64,000 bases of DNA from Runella defluvii (GTDB taxonomy: Bacteria > Bacteroidota > Bacteroidia > Cytophagales > Spirosomataceae), in NCBI RefSeq assembly GCF_014195535.1, contig NZ_JACIBY010000023.1, positions 26,258-90,257 on the forward strand. Reading direction: 5' to 3'. A program made the position numbers and the translations under genes. Each line of letters opens with the position of its first letter. Positions within the stretch are counted from its first letter, which is position 1. Of this stretch, positions 8,911 to 18,314 are shown one piece after another. The notes beneath the pieces were generated by a model. That model saw only the letters and a program-made list of their open reading frames with translations, made no database searches and was not told where the DNA came from.

Positions 8911-11163
8911 ATGAAATCTATAAATCGTCCTGTTGTTTTATGCCAACTCTTATTATGGGGGTGTATTTTTTTCTTTATGTCAACAGAAAAGGCAGAGGCT
9001 CAAAAAGAATACAATGTTTTGCAAAATTGGTTTTTGTTGCGCTCAGATGATAATGGGCTTTTTCGACATCTGCTCCAACAATCTACGAATCATCTTGAAA
9101 AACGCACCAAGACCATCGCCCAAATCAATACCCTCAACGACTGGAAAAAAAGACAGCAATGGGCGAAAAAAACACTCCTTGAGGCCATCGGCCCATTCCC
9201 CGAGCGAACCCCTTTAAATGCCAAAACGCTTCGGGTAATTCATAAAAAGGGATACCAAGTGGAACACATTTTGTTTGAATCTCAGCCCGGATTTTATGTT
9301 ACTTCTACACTTTTTATCCCAGAACCCCTGACAGGTAAAGCACCAGGCATTGTGTATTGCAGTGGCCATTCACCTACGGGCTATAAAGCTGCCCCTTACC
9401 AACAGGTATTGTTAAATCTGGTTCAAAAAGGTTTTATCGTCCTAGCATTCGACCCTATTGGACAGGGAGAGCGTTTAGAGTATTTGGATGAACAAACGGG
9501 AAAGTCAAAGGTAGGTAGTCCTACACGTGAACACGATATGCCAGGCCCACAAACGTTTATAACGGGCAGCAGTCAGGCTCGCTACATGATGTGGGATGGA
9601 ATCAGGGCGGTGGATTACCTTCTGAGTCGTCCCGAAGTTGACCCTGCTCGCATCGGCATGACGGGGCGGTCGGGGGGAGGTACGCAAACAGCTTTCATCG
9701 GAGCACTGGACGATCGAATATTGGCTACTGCTCCTGAATGTTACATCACTAATTTTACCCGATTGCTACAGGCACTTGGCCCGCCCGATGCCGAACAGAA
9801 TTTGCCGAATATCATAGGAAAAGAGTTTGACGAGCCTGACTTTCTCATTGCCCGTGCGCCCAAACCTACGTTAATGATTACCACGTTGAATGATTATTTC
9901 AATCATCAGGGTTCTCGCGATACCTATAAGGAAGTGTCGCGCATCTATAAATCGTACGGCAAATCGGAGAATTTTGGCATGGTTGAAGACATCGCTTCGC
10001 ACGCATCGACCCGTAAAAACCGTGAAGCGATGTACGCTTTTTTTCAGAAAATGCTCAGTAACCCGGGCAATTCCAAAGAAGATTCCGTTGAATACCTAAC
10101 AGCAGACGAAATACGTGTAACGACCACCGGGCAACTGTCAACTTCCCAAAAAACAGAAACGATTTTTAGTCTCAATGCCCGCCACGCTGATAAACTCGTA
10201 GCCGATTTAGAGATTGCTCGAAAAAATCCAAGCGTTCATTTGCCTATTGTGGTTCGACAAGCTAAGAAACTATCGGGTTATCTTCTGCCAAATCTCACTG
10301 ATAAGCCTGTTTTTGTGGGTATTATTCCTAAAAAAGGGTTTCAGATTGAAAAGTATTATATCAAGGGAGAAGGCGATTATGTCATTCCGTATTTGCTTTT
10401 TATTCCATCAAAAGCAAACGGTAAAGCTGTTTTATATTTCTCACCAAAAGGGAAAACCAAACTTGCCGAAAGTGAAGAGGTATTAGCTTTGGTCAATGGC
10501 GGATGCCATGTACTCATTCCCGACCTGATTGGAACGGGCGAAACCGGACCAGGGCAATGGGCTGGAAGTAATTATTTTCAGCACTTCAAAATGGAAGGGT
10601 TAGGCTATGATTTGTGGTATGGATCGGTATTAATAGGCAGAAGTTTGGTTGGACTAAGAGCGGGAGATGTGGTCAAATTAGTGCATCTATTAAGAACGAA
10701 CGGTATGTCAGAAGTGGGGGGAGTTGCAGTCAGAGAACTTTCACCAGTGTTGTTGCATGCCGCTGCTTTTGATCTATTTATCTCGCGGGTAGCACTCATC
10801 AATCCATACGTTTCCTATCATTCCTTAACAAGGCATCAGTATTACACCCTTGATTTTATAGAGGGGGCAGTCCCTTCTTCACTTACGGCCTATGATCTCC
10901 CCGATTTGGCGGCAAGTTTGGCACCCCGTAAGTTGTTGATGACATATGTAACTGATGCAATGGGTAATGTGGATACAGGTCAGACGATAGTCAGACCCAA
11001 AGACAGCAAAAGGTCAACTGAGCCTCAGAATGTAATTCAAAAGGAGTTGTACTTTGTAGAGTCCATTTATCAACAAGTAGGCAAGAAAGAGAATTTAACT
11101 TTAGATAGGAATAACAGTAAAGAGAAGCCCCTAATTGATTTTTTTTCGGATTGGATAAAATAA
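8911..11163 (+). CDS. Secreted two-domain alpha/beta-hydrolase (acetylxylan-esterase-like), copy 1
   Basis: A 750-aa exported esterase from the ATG at 8911. An in-frame TTG at 8878 would place extra polar residues before the signal peptide. The signal peptide ends near EKAEAQ. The first hydrolase domain carries the nucleophile elbow TGRSGGGTQ (Ser254) and a late histidine in DIASHAST (His364). A second hydrolase-like domain (from about residue 460, GDYVIPYLLFIPS, HVLIPDLIGTGETGPG) has no GxSxG elbow: the corresponding stretch reads GVAVRELSPVLLHAA. The second half is therefore probably structural or carbohydrate-binding. It is a paralogue of the gene at 13354-15480 and the two flank the heparinase-like lyase, probably deacylating the glycan before depolymerisation. 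Confidence 0.85.
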   Translation: MKSINRPVVLCQLLLWGCIFFFMSTEKAEAQKEYNVLQNWFLLRSDDNGLFRHLLQQSTNHLEKRTKTIAQINTLNDWKKRQQWAKKTLLEAIGPFPERTPLNAKTLRVIHKKGYQVEHILFESQPGFYVTSTLFIPEPLTGKAPGIVYCSGHSPTGYKAAPYQQVLLNLVQKGFIVLAFDPIGQGERLEYLDEQTGKSKVGSPTREHDMPGPQTFITGSSQARYMMWDGIRAVDYLLSRPEVDPARIGMTGRSGGGTQTAFIGALDDRILATAPECYITNFTRLLQALGPPDAEQNLPNIIGKEFDEPDFLIARAPKPTLMITTLNDYFNHQGSRDTYKEVSRIYKSYGKSENFGMVEDIASHASTRKNREAMYAFFQKMLSNPGNSKEDSVEYLTADEIRVTTTGQLSTSQKTETIFSLNARHADKLVADLEIARKNPSVHLPIVVRQAKKLSGYLLPNLTDKPVFVGIIPKKGFQIEKYYIKGEGDYVIPYLLFIPSKANGKAVLYFSPKGKTKLAESEEVLALVNGGCHVLIPDLIGTGETGPGQWAGSNYFQHFKMEGLGYDLWYGSVLIGRSLVGLRAGDVVKLVHLLRTNGMSEVGGVAVRELSPVLLHAAAFDLFISRVALINPYVSYHSLTRHQYYTLDFIEGAVPSSLTAYDLPDLAASLAPRKLLMTYVTDAMGNVDTGQTIVRPKDSKRSTEPQNVIQKELYFVESIYQQVGKKENLTLDRNNSKEKPLIDFFSDWIK

Positions 11164-11183
11164 CAACCGGTGAATAAATAAAG

Positions 11184-13145
11184 ATGAAATATACGATTGC
11201 TTTTTTGTTGTTACTTTTTTGGAAAATATCCGTAGGTCAGGAAAAACGAAACCTGCTTTTGGATAACTTTTCCCGAAAACTGGTCAGTTCTGTTGTTGTG
11301 AAAGGCCAAGAATGGGTCACCTATCCTTCCTATTCTGACCGAGAGGCATGGGCCAAACTCCCCGAATCAGTAAAAACAAATGCAATCAAAGAAGGCGAAA
11401 AATACCTTGGATATGGTTGGCCACTTACCACCGCTACCTTATACCTGACCTACAGCCGAACTGGCAATAGGGAGGCAGCCGATAATAGTAATCGGGAAAA
11501 ACTGAATGCGTTACGTGCCTTGGCATTGGCAGAATTAATAGAAGGGAAAGGGCGATTTTTGGATGATTTGATTAATGGGGTATTTGCCTATTGCGAACAA
11601 ACAGTATGGAGTTCTCCTGCCCATTTTTACATGTACGGCTACGAAGGCTCCCTTGGTAACATTACGACTTTATTGCCCGATAAAAATAACCCAATCATTG
11701 ATTTAGTAACGGGTGATACTGCCGCTGATTTGGCTTGGATTTGGTATTTCTTTCATACTGAATTTGATAAAGTCAGCCCCGTCATTTCGCAGCGGTTGCA
11801 ACAAGAACTATACGCCAAAGTACTCGACCCGTTTTACCAAAGAAACGATTATTGGTGGATTACGGGTTGGGGAGAAGGTCGGGTCAACAACTGGACGCCT
11901 TGGTGCAGTTATAATGTGTTGACTTGTGTTTTATTATTGGAAACTGACCCCCAAAAACGAGAAGATGGCATCTACAAAACAATGGGTGCCATTGACCATT
12001 TTATCAATTCTTATCCCGAAGACGGCGGCTGTAGCGAAGGCCCGGGCTACTGGGGTGCTGCCAGCGGTCGGTTGTTTAGTTACCTTACCTTATTGCAAAA
12101 AGCCAGCCAAGGGAAAATTGACATTTTTAGTAACGAGCTCATCCGAAACATGGGTCGATACATTTATCGCGTCTATGTCAGTAAGGGAGAGTATTACGTC
12201 AATTTTGCCGATGCGCTGGCAAAACTTCATCACAATGGCGGGCTGATTTATCGCTTTGGGAAAGCAATTCAAGAACCTGTCATGCAGCAATTTGGCGCGT
12301 ATCTGTCAGGCAAATCCAATGGAACCGAAAGGATGACCGGCGGACGATTGGGAAGTAATCTGGAAATGTTGTTCAGTCATGAAGACTGGCAGAACGTTCC
12401 GAAAACAGAGCCACTTTTAAAACAATATTATTTGCCCAATCTGGATGTGGCAGTAGCCCGTGACAAGGAAGGCACTGACCAAGGATTTTATTTTGCGGCC
12501 AAGGGCGGTCATAACAACGAACAGCACAACCACAACGATGTAGGGTCGTTCATTTTGTTTTACAATGGGATACCAGTGCTGCTAGATGTGGGCGTAGGAA
12601 CTTACACGCGTGAAACCTTCAGTAAAGAACGATATACTATTTGGACGATGCAGTCCAACTACCACAATGTACCACTCATCAACGGCGTTGCGCAGCGTCA
12701 GGGGCGTAATTTTGCTGCCCAAAAATCCACCTTTACCGATACTAAAAACGGCGTTCGTTTTTCGACCGACATCAGCGGGGCCTACCCAAAAGAAGCACAG
12801 GTAAAAAGTTGGGAGCGAGCCTATCAGTTGGAACGTGGAAAGCGATTTCTCATACAGGATACGTATCAGTTAGCAGCAAAAACGGGCGAAAATCGCCTGC
12901 ACTTCATGACAACCTTGCCCAGTCAACAACCCAAGGAGGGAGAATTACTCCTCAACGGTGATAACTTCGACCTCCTGATGCGGTATGACCCCAAAATAAT
13001 GATGATTACTGTGGAGAAGAAAGCGACAGACGACCCGAAACTGGAAAAAGCAATTGGGAAAGTTGTATATCGCATCGTTTTGGAACTGAAATCAACCGCC
13101 CTGAACGGAATTAACTCCATTGAAATTACGGAGGTTAAAAAATAA
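11184..13145 (+). CDS. Secreted heparinase II/III-like polysaccharide lyase
   Basis: A 653-aa exported protein with a signal peptide ending KISVGQ, an N-terminal alpha-helical toroid (about 80-380; EGRVNNWTPWCSYN, CSEGPGYWGAASGR), and a C-terminal beta-sandwich typical of Hepar_II_III lyases (EQHNHNDVGSFILFYNG, VPLINGVAQRQG). These enzymes cleave uronic-acid-containing chains by beta-elimination. The Tyr, His and Asn-rich segments usual at the active site are visible, but I cannot assign catalytic residues without a structure alignment. It starts 20 nt after the first two-domain esterase and is likely co-transcribed. Heparan, alginate or another uronate polymer are all possible substrates. 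Confidence 0.82.
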   Translation: MKYTIAFLLLLFWKISVGQEKRNLLLDNFSRKLVSSVVVKGQEWVTYPSYSDREAWAKLPESVKTNAIKEGEKYLGYGWPLTTATLYLTYSRTGNREAADNSNREKLNALRALALAELIEGKGRFLDDLINGVFAYCEQTVWSSPAHFYMYGYEGSLGNITTLLPDKNNPIIDLVTGDTAADLAWIWYFFHTEFDKVSPVISQRLQQELYAKVLDPFYQRNDYWWITGWGEGRVNNWTPWCSYNVLTCVLLLETDPQKREDGIYKTMGAIDHFINSYPEDGGCSEGPGYWGAASGRLFSYLTLLQKASQGKIDIFSNELIRNMGRYIYRVYVSKGEYYVNFADALAKLHHNGGLIYRFGKAIQEPVMQQFGAYLSGKSNGTERMTGGRLGSNLEMLFSHEDWQNVPKTEPLLKQYYLPNLDVAVARDKEGTDQGFYFAAKGGHNNEQHNHNDVGSFILFYNGIPVLLDVGVGTYTRETFSKERYTIWTMQSNYHNVPLINGVAQRQGRNFAAQKSTFTDTKNGVRFSTDISGAYPKEAQVKSWERAYQLERGKRFLIQDTYQLAAKTGENRLHFMTTLPSQQPKEGELLLNGDNFDLLMRYDPKIMMITVEKKATDDPKLEKAIGKVVYRIVLELKSTALNGINSIEITEVKK

Positions 13146-13214
13146 GTTTGCCTTTATGATGCTAAAAAACTGTCTGAAAACGAGAGACTTAATTCGTACA
13201 ATGTGTACTTTTAA

Positions 13215-13325
13215 TCTGTAAAGCTAAATGGGAATAAAGGTGTTGTACGAGTGGCCAATGCACTTAAAGAATTGCCGCTTTTGCCGTTTAGAACCGATAG
13301 GTGGCCAATCAAAAAAGTAGAATAA
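13215..13325 (+). pseudogene. Orphan C-terminal fragment, sialate O-acetylesterase-like
   Basis: The gap between the lyase and the next esterase contains 36 open codons with no start, ending GVVRVANALKELPLLPFRTD then RWPIKKVE and a stop. The LPxxPFRTDxW ending resembles the extreme C-terminus of SGNH-type sialate O-acetylesterases. It looks like the tail of a gene lost by deletion. The similarity is recalled, not computed. Confidence 0.35.
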
Positions 13326-13353
13326 GAATTTGATTATAAACGAATTATGAAGT

Positions 13354-15480
13354 ATGAAATTGAAGTCTTTTACTATTCTAACGGGTATTCTTCTGTTCCT
13401 GACAACGGTATCTCAAGCCCAAGATGAATTGGCCGTACTCCCTTATTGGAAGTACTATGGTGCTCAACCGATGGCGTTGTACCATCATTTGTGTGACCAA
13501 GCTTTTGCGCAGTTGAATCAACGAAAAAAGGCCGTGCAAGCACTAAAAACCCTGCAGGATTGGCAAAAAAGACAGGCTTTTGTTCGTCAGAAATTACAGG
13601 AAGCGGTGGGGGCGTTCCCTGAAAAAACACCCTTAAACCCAGTCATTACGGGAAAAATAGAACGAAACGGCGTCACGGTTGAAAAACTCTACTTTGAGTC
13701 TATGCCCAATTATTTTGTAACTGCGGCTTTGTTTTTACCCGCTCGTGAACGCAAAAATTTACCCGTAATCATTTTTTGCAGTGGCCATGGTGCCCCAGCT
13801 TTTCGAAGTGGCGTTTATCAGCAAATGGTACTGAATTATGTGCAAAAAGGCTTTGCGGTGCTGGCCTTTGATCCTATTGGACAAGGAGAACGCACTCAGT
13901 ACGTCAAATCGAATGAACTCAAACGTTTCGGAAATCTCAAGCCCACACTGGAACATTCGTACCCCGGTGCGCAGTCATTTGTAGCGGGCGTATCTCCTGC
14001 GATGTATTTCATCTGGGACGGCATTCGGGCGGTAGATTACCTGCTGACGCGTCCCGAAATTGATGCCAAACGCATTGGAATTACGGGACGCTCGGGAGGA
14101 GGAACGCAAAGTGCGTATATCGCCGCAATGGATTCGCGCATTGCAGCGGCAGCACCCGAATGCTATTTAACTACGTATGATAAACTGCTCAAATCCAACG
14201 GCCCGCAGGATGCCGAACAAATACTGTCGGGGATGTTGGCCAAGGGCCTGGATTTGGGAGATTTGGTAGAAGTCCGCGCTCCCCGCCCAACCTTAATGGT
14301 GACAACTACGCGCGATATGTTCAGCATTGACGGGGCAAGAGAATTGTTTGACGAAGCAAAAAAAGCCTACAAAGCCCTTGGAAGTGAAGCAAATCTGGAA
14401 AAAACAGAAGACGATGCAGGCCATGCTTCTACCCAAAAAAATCGCGAAGCAACCTATGCTTTTTTTCAAAAACACCTTCACAACCCCGGTTCAAACGCCG
14501 ATGAAAAGATTGTGCCATTTACTGAAGATGAACTAAAAGTAACACCTACTGGCAACGTTTATACTTCCCTGAAAGGAGAATCGCTGTTTTCCCTGACGCA
14601 AAAAAGGGCGAGTAAAAGTAAGCCCAAAAGCAATCCGCAAAATTTAAACAAACAAATCATTTCCCTAACGGGCTATACACCCCCTGTGTTAGAGGAGGTT
14701 GTTTTTTCAGGGAAATTTCCGAAAGAAGGTTACGACCTTGAAAAGTACCTCGTGAAAGGTCCTGGAGCTTACTATTTGCCAGTTCTATGGCTTCGCCCCC
14801 ACACCCAATCAAATAAAACGGTGTTGTATATTTCTTCAAAAGGCAAAGCAGACATTGCGAAAAAGGAGGGTGTAGGTGAACAACTTGCCAAAGCGGGTTA
14901 TCACGTAGTAGTACCCGATTTGAGCGGAGCAGGTGAACTGGCCAATGCCTATTTGCCGGGGGGAGATTCTTTCATCGACAGCACATCGCTGAATGTGTGG
15001 TTTGCAGGCATTTTGACCCAAAAAAGCCTTGTGGCTATTCGTATGGAAGAGATTCAACTGATAACTGAGTTTATCAAGACAAAAGCACCCAATACCACAG
15101 TAACCGCCGTCGGAGTTGGGACATTTGTACCTGATTTACTTCATGCTGCAGTGGTAACTCCTTCATGGAGTCGAGTTGCATTAATAGATGGATTGGGGGC
15201 CTATCGCTCCCTGACTGAGCATGAGCAATATTTGCCCCGATACATTCCTTCTGTAGTTTCGGGTGCCATTTTGGCCTACGATTTACCTGATTTAGTAGCT
15301 GCTCTTTCGCCTCGTCGGGTAGGGGTTTCGGGGATGCTGAATGGGGCGGGACAAGCACTTTTATTGGAAGAATTGAAGAAATTATATCCAACCAATGCCA
15401 CACCCCTGCGTTTATCTACTTCTGCCGAAGCTAAGAATGAAGGTGTTGCGCTGCTTGAGTGGATAGAGAACGACAAATAA
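13354..15480 (+). CDS. Secreted two-domain alpha/beta-hydrolase (acetylxylan-esterase-like), copy 2
   Basis: A 708-aa exported paralogue of the gene at 8911-11163. The signal peptide ends TTVSQAQ. The first hydrolase domain has the elbow TGRSGGGTQ (Ser247) and the histidine in DDAGHAST (His357), with long shared stretches such as VLAFDPIGQGER and WDGIRAVDYLL. The second hydrolase-like domain again lacks a nucleophile: AVGVGTFVPDLLHAAVV stands where GxSxG is expected. Keeping a dead second domain in both copies suggests it has a non-catalytic role. Followed 28 nt later by the sulfatase. Substrate is probably an acylated poly- or oligosaccharide. Confidence 0.85.
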   Translation: MKLKSFTILTGILLFLTTVSQAQDELAVLPYWKYYGAQPMALYHHLCDQAFAQLNQRKKAVQALKTLQDWQKRQAFVRQKLQEAVGAFPEKTPLNPVITGKIERNGVTVEKLYFESMPNYFVTAALFLPARERKNLPVIIFCSGHGAPAFRSGVYQQMVLNYVQKGFAVLAFDPIGQGERTQYVKSNELKRFGNLKPTLEHSYPGAQSFVAGVSPAMYFIWDGIRAVDYLLTRPEIDAKRIGITGRSGGGTQSAYIAAMDSRIAAAAPECYLTTYDKLLKSNGPQDAEQILSGMLAKGLDLGDLVEVRAPRPTLMVTTTRDMFSIDGARELFDEAKKAYKALGSEANLEKTEDDAGHASTQKNREATYAFFQKHLHNPGSNADEKIVPFTEDELKVTPTGNVYTSLKGESLFSLTQKRASKSKPKSNPQNLNKQIISLTGYTPPVLEEVVFSGKFPKEGYDLEKYLVKGPGAYYLPVLWLRPHTQSNKTVLYISSKGKADIAKKEGVGEQLAKAGYHVVVPDLSGAGELANAYLPGGDSFIDSTSLNVWFAGILTQKSLVAIRMEEIQLITEFIKTKAPNTTVTAVGVGTFVPDLLHAAVVTPSWSRVALIDGLGAYRSLTEHEQYLPRYIPSVVSGAILAYDLPDLVAALSPRRVGVSGMLNGAGQALLLEELKKLYPTNATPLRLSTSAEAKNEGVALLEWIENDK

Positions 15481-15508
15481 ACTCAACACTTACACAAAGA
15501 CTTGGTTT

Positions 15509-16954
15509 ATGAATGCCTTGAAGAAATTTTATTGGACAATTTTTCTGTTACTTAGTTGGAATATATGGGCAAAATCCTCAGACCGCCCTAATATTGTACT
15601 AATCGTAGGCGATGACCACGATTTGAGCGCAGTGGGCTGTTATGGAAATCCTCAAATTAAAACTCCTAATCTGGACTATTTAGCAAAGGAAGGCGTACGG
15701 TTTACCCGCGCTTATGCCACCACGTCGAGTTGCAGCCCGAGTCGCTCGGTTTTGCTTTCAGGACGGCATAATCACAACAACGGACAGTATGGACTTCAGC
15801 AGGCTACGCATCATTTTCATTCGTTTGAGGGTATGAAAACCCTGACCCATTTTTTAAGTCAGGGAGGATATAAGACGGCACGCATTGGCAAATTTCATTT
15901 GGAACCTACTGGTACGTATCCTTTTGATGTAAGGCTGGAAGACAACGGAAATAATCCCGTCAAAATGGCTGAAAAATGTGCCGATTTTCTGGGAACTGCC
16001 AAAAATCAACCCTTTTTTCTTTACTTCTGCCCCACCGACCCGCACCGCACCAATCCTCGTCGTGACTTGCCCTTGCAGCCTAATGGGCACGGTAATCGCC
16101 CCAATGGACAAGAAGGAGTCAATGAGACATTATACGGAGCTGATTCGTTACGAGTGCCGTATTTTATTCCCAATTCTCCCGAAAGCAGGGCTGAATTGGC
16201 GCAGTATTACCAATCGGTTTCTCGGTTGGATCAAGGTATCGGGAAACTCATTGACCAACTGAAACAGAAGGGTTTGTGGGAAAAAACCATTTTTATCTAT
16301 GTCTCTGACAACGGTATGCCTGTACCTGGAGCGAAAACTACGCACTACGAACCCGGGGTTCGGTTGCCGCTGATTGTGAGAAATCCGTTTTCTACCCAAA
16401 AAAACAAAACGTGTGAGGAGTTGGTCTCTTGGGTCGATATTGCTCCTACTTTGCTTGATTTTGCGGGTGTACAGACTCCTCCTGCTACTCAAACAGAGGA
16501 ACGGGGAGGCCCTACCTCCTACATGCACGGCAAATCTTGGAAGTCAGTATTTGATGGTACAAATACATTTCGCTCGGACACGCTGTTTCTTTCGCATTCT
16601 TTTCATGGCTTGACGCAATACTACCCTATGCGAACGATTGTAACACGCCAATACAAACTCATCTGGAACATCGCACATGCCCTTGAGTTTCCTTATGCCT
16701 CGGATTTGTGGGACTCGGCCACGTGGCAAGCCTTTCTAAAGTCGGGGCAAAAACAATATGGGGTAAGAAATATAGAAGCTTATAAAAATCGACCCGCTTT
16801 TGAATTATACGACCTAAGCAAAGACCCGCAAGAGTTAGTCAACCGTGCCAACGACCCTGCCTACAAAGCTGTTTTTGATAAATTATTGGCATCCATTAAA
16901 ATACAGCAGCGAAAAACGGGTGACCCGTGGTTGGGTAAATGGGTGCATGAATAA
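15509..16954 (+). CDS. Secreted sulfatase, sulfamidase-like (complete)
   Basis: A 481-aa exported sulfatase. After the signal peptide (ending NIWAKS) come the metal-binding start RPNIVLIVGDDHD and the formylglycine motif CSPSR (Cys75-Arg79), so it is a Cys-type enzyme that needs an anaerobic or FGE-type maturase encoded elsewhere. KTARIGKFHLEP and VSDNGMP supply further metal and substrate ligands, and the C-terminal subdomain closes with LYDLSKDPQELVN. GDDHD with CSPSR resembles heparan N-sulfatase/sulfamidase-type members, which fits the neighbouring heparinase-like lyase, but O-sulfatase activity is equally possible. Confidence 0.9.
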   Translation: MNALKKFYWTIFLLLSWNIWAKSSDRPNIVLIVGDDHDLSAVGCYGNPQIKTPNLDYLAKEGVRFTRAYATTSSCSPSRSVLLSGRHNHNNGQYGLQQATHHFHSFEGMKTLTHFLSQGGYKTARIGKFHLEPTGTYPFDVRLEDNGNNPVKMAEKCADFLGTAKNQPFFLYFCPTDPHRTNPRRDLPLQPNGHGNRPNGQEGVNETLYGADSLRVPYFIPNSPESRAELAQYYQSVSRLDQGIGKLIDQLKQKGLWEKTIFIYVSDNGMPVPGAKTTHYEPGVRLPLIVRNPFSTQKNKTCEELVSWVDIAPTLLDFAGVQTPPATQTEERGGPTSYMHGKSWKSVFDGTNTFRSDTLFLSHSFHGLTQYYPMRTIVTRQYKLIWNIAHALEFPYASDLWDSATWQAFLKSGQKQYGVRNIEAYKNRPAFELYDLSKDPQELVNRANDPAYKAVFDKLLASIKIQQRKTGDPWLGKWVHE

Positions 16955-16976
16955 AAAACTTTAAATTTATTCTATT

Positions 16977-18302
16977 TTGAAAATTTTCTTAAATCACTTA
17001 CTGTTAAGTGCTTTTTTATCAACATCTTGCTTTGGTCAAAAAGCGCAATCAACTGATTTGTTTAATCAGCAGGTTGAAGCTGTATTGGTCAGAATAAAGC
17101 TGCCTGCGTTTCCTAAAAAGGAATTTATGGTAAAAATCAAGCAGGGCCAAAATTTTCAAAAGGCAGTTAATGAAACCATTAAAATTTGTCACAAAGCGGG
17201 TGGGGGAAAAGTGGTTATTCCCAAAGGTGAATACCTCTGCAACGGCCCCATCAAAATGCTTTCAAACGTCAATTTGCACCTTTCCGAAGGAGCAATTATT
17301 CGTTTTGGGACAAACCCTACGGATTATCTTCCCGTCGTGAAAGTGCGTTGGGAAGGCACCGTTTGTTATAACTATTCGCCCCTGATTTATGCCAATGGGC
17401 AAACCAATTTGGCTATTACAGGAAAAGGTACATTCGATGGGCAAGCGGATAAATTCTGGTTTTCGTGGAAAAAACAACCTAACGGTGATGACCAGGAAAA
17501 GGCCAAAACCATTTTGCGAAAAATGGGCGAAACGGGTGTTCCAGAATCACAACGTGTATTTGGGGAAGGGTACAAATTACGGCCTACGTTGCTGGAGTTT
17601 TACGATTGTGAAGGAATTTTGTTGGAAGGCTTTACGGTACAACAGAGCCCCTTTTGGACAATTCACCCCGTTTTCTCCAAAAATATAACGATTCGTAACC
17701 TCAACATTCATCATGGTACCACCAATGACGACGGTATCGACCCCGATTCCTGCGAAGATGTTTTGATTGAAAATTGCGATATAGATACCGACGACGACCC
17801 TATTTCTATCAAAGCAGGACGTGACCAAGATGCTTGGAATCGAAAGGGAGCACGCAATATAGTAGTGCGTAAATGTATCCTTCGGTCGCGCATTGCCAAT
17901 GGCTTTTGCATTGGCTCTGAAATGTCGGGAGGAGTAGAAAATGTGTGGGTCAATGACTGCATCATTCCAAATACCAACTTAGGAGTTACCCTCAAAGCCA
18001 ATCTTGATAGAGGAGGTTTTGTTCGCCATCTATGGGTACGCAACGTCACGATTGATAGTTGTCGGCAGGCGGCAATTCGGATGCAAATGGATTATCACAG
18101 TTATCGGGGCGGTAACTTTCCACCTGATTTTGACCAACTTACATTTGAGAATATTCACGTTCGTTCAGCGCGTGATTATGGCTGGTGGTTAGTCGGCATC
18201 CCTGCCAAATCCATTGGCTTGGTAACCCTTCGCAATATTAAAGTTAGCCAGGTAGGTAAGGGAAACAAGGCTGAATTTGTCAATCTAAAAATGAACGAAT
18301 AA
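16977..18302 (+). CDS. Glycoside hydrolase family 28 (polygalacturonase-like)
   Basis: A 441-aa exported right-handed beta-helix hydrolase of GH28, which cleaves galacturonic-acid linkages. It must start at the TTG at 16977: this codon opens a good signal peptide (MKIFLNHLLLSAFLSTSCFG), and the first in-frame ATG lies about 50 codons later and would remove it. Catalytic-site motifs are present: TTNDDGIDPDSCEDV, DTDDDPISIKAGRD and GSEMSGGVENVWV. It is 22 nt after the sulfatase and 12 nt before the FAD oxidoreductase. The canonical RIK of the last GH28 motif reads VTLKAN here, as in the bacterial rhamnogalacturonan or exo-type branch, so the substrate may not be plain pectate. Confidence 0.9.
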   Translation: MKIFLNHLLLSAFLSTSCFGQKAQSTDLFNQQVEAVLVRIKLPAFPKKEFMVKIKQGQNFQKAVNETIKICHKAGGGKVVIPKGEYLCNGPIKMLSNVNLHLSEGAIIRFGTNPTDYLPVVKVRWEGTVCYNYSPLIYANGQTNLAITGKGTFDGQADKFWFSWKKQPNGDDQEKAKTILRKMGETGVPESQRVFGEGYKLRPTLLEFYDCEGILLEGFTVQQSPFWTIHPVFSKNITIRNLNIHHGTTNDDGIDPDSCEDVLIENCDIDTDDDPISIKAGRDQDAWNRKGARNIVVRKCILRSRIANGFCIGSEMSGGVENVWVNDCIIPNTNLGVTLKANLDRGGFVRHLWVRNVTIDSCRQAAIRMQMDYHSYRGGNFPPDFDQLTFENIHVRSARDYGWWLVGIPAKSIGLVTLRNIKVSQVGKGNKAEFVNLKMNE

Positions 18303-18314
18303 ACGTCTTGAGTT

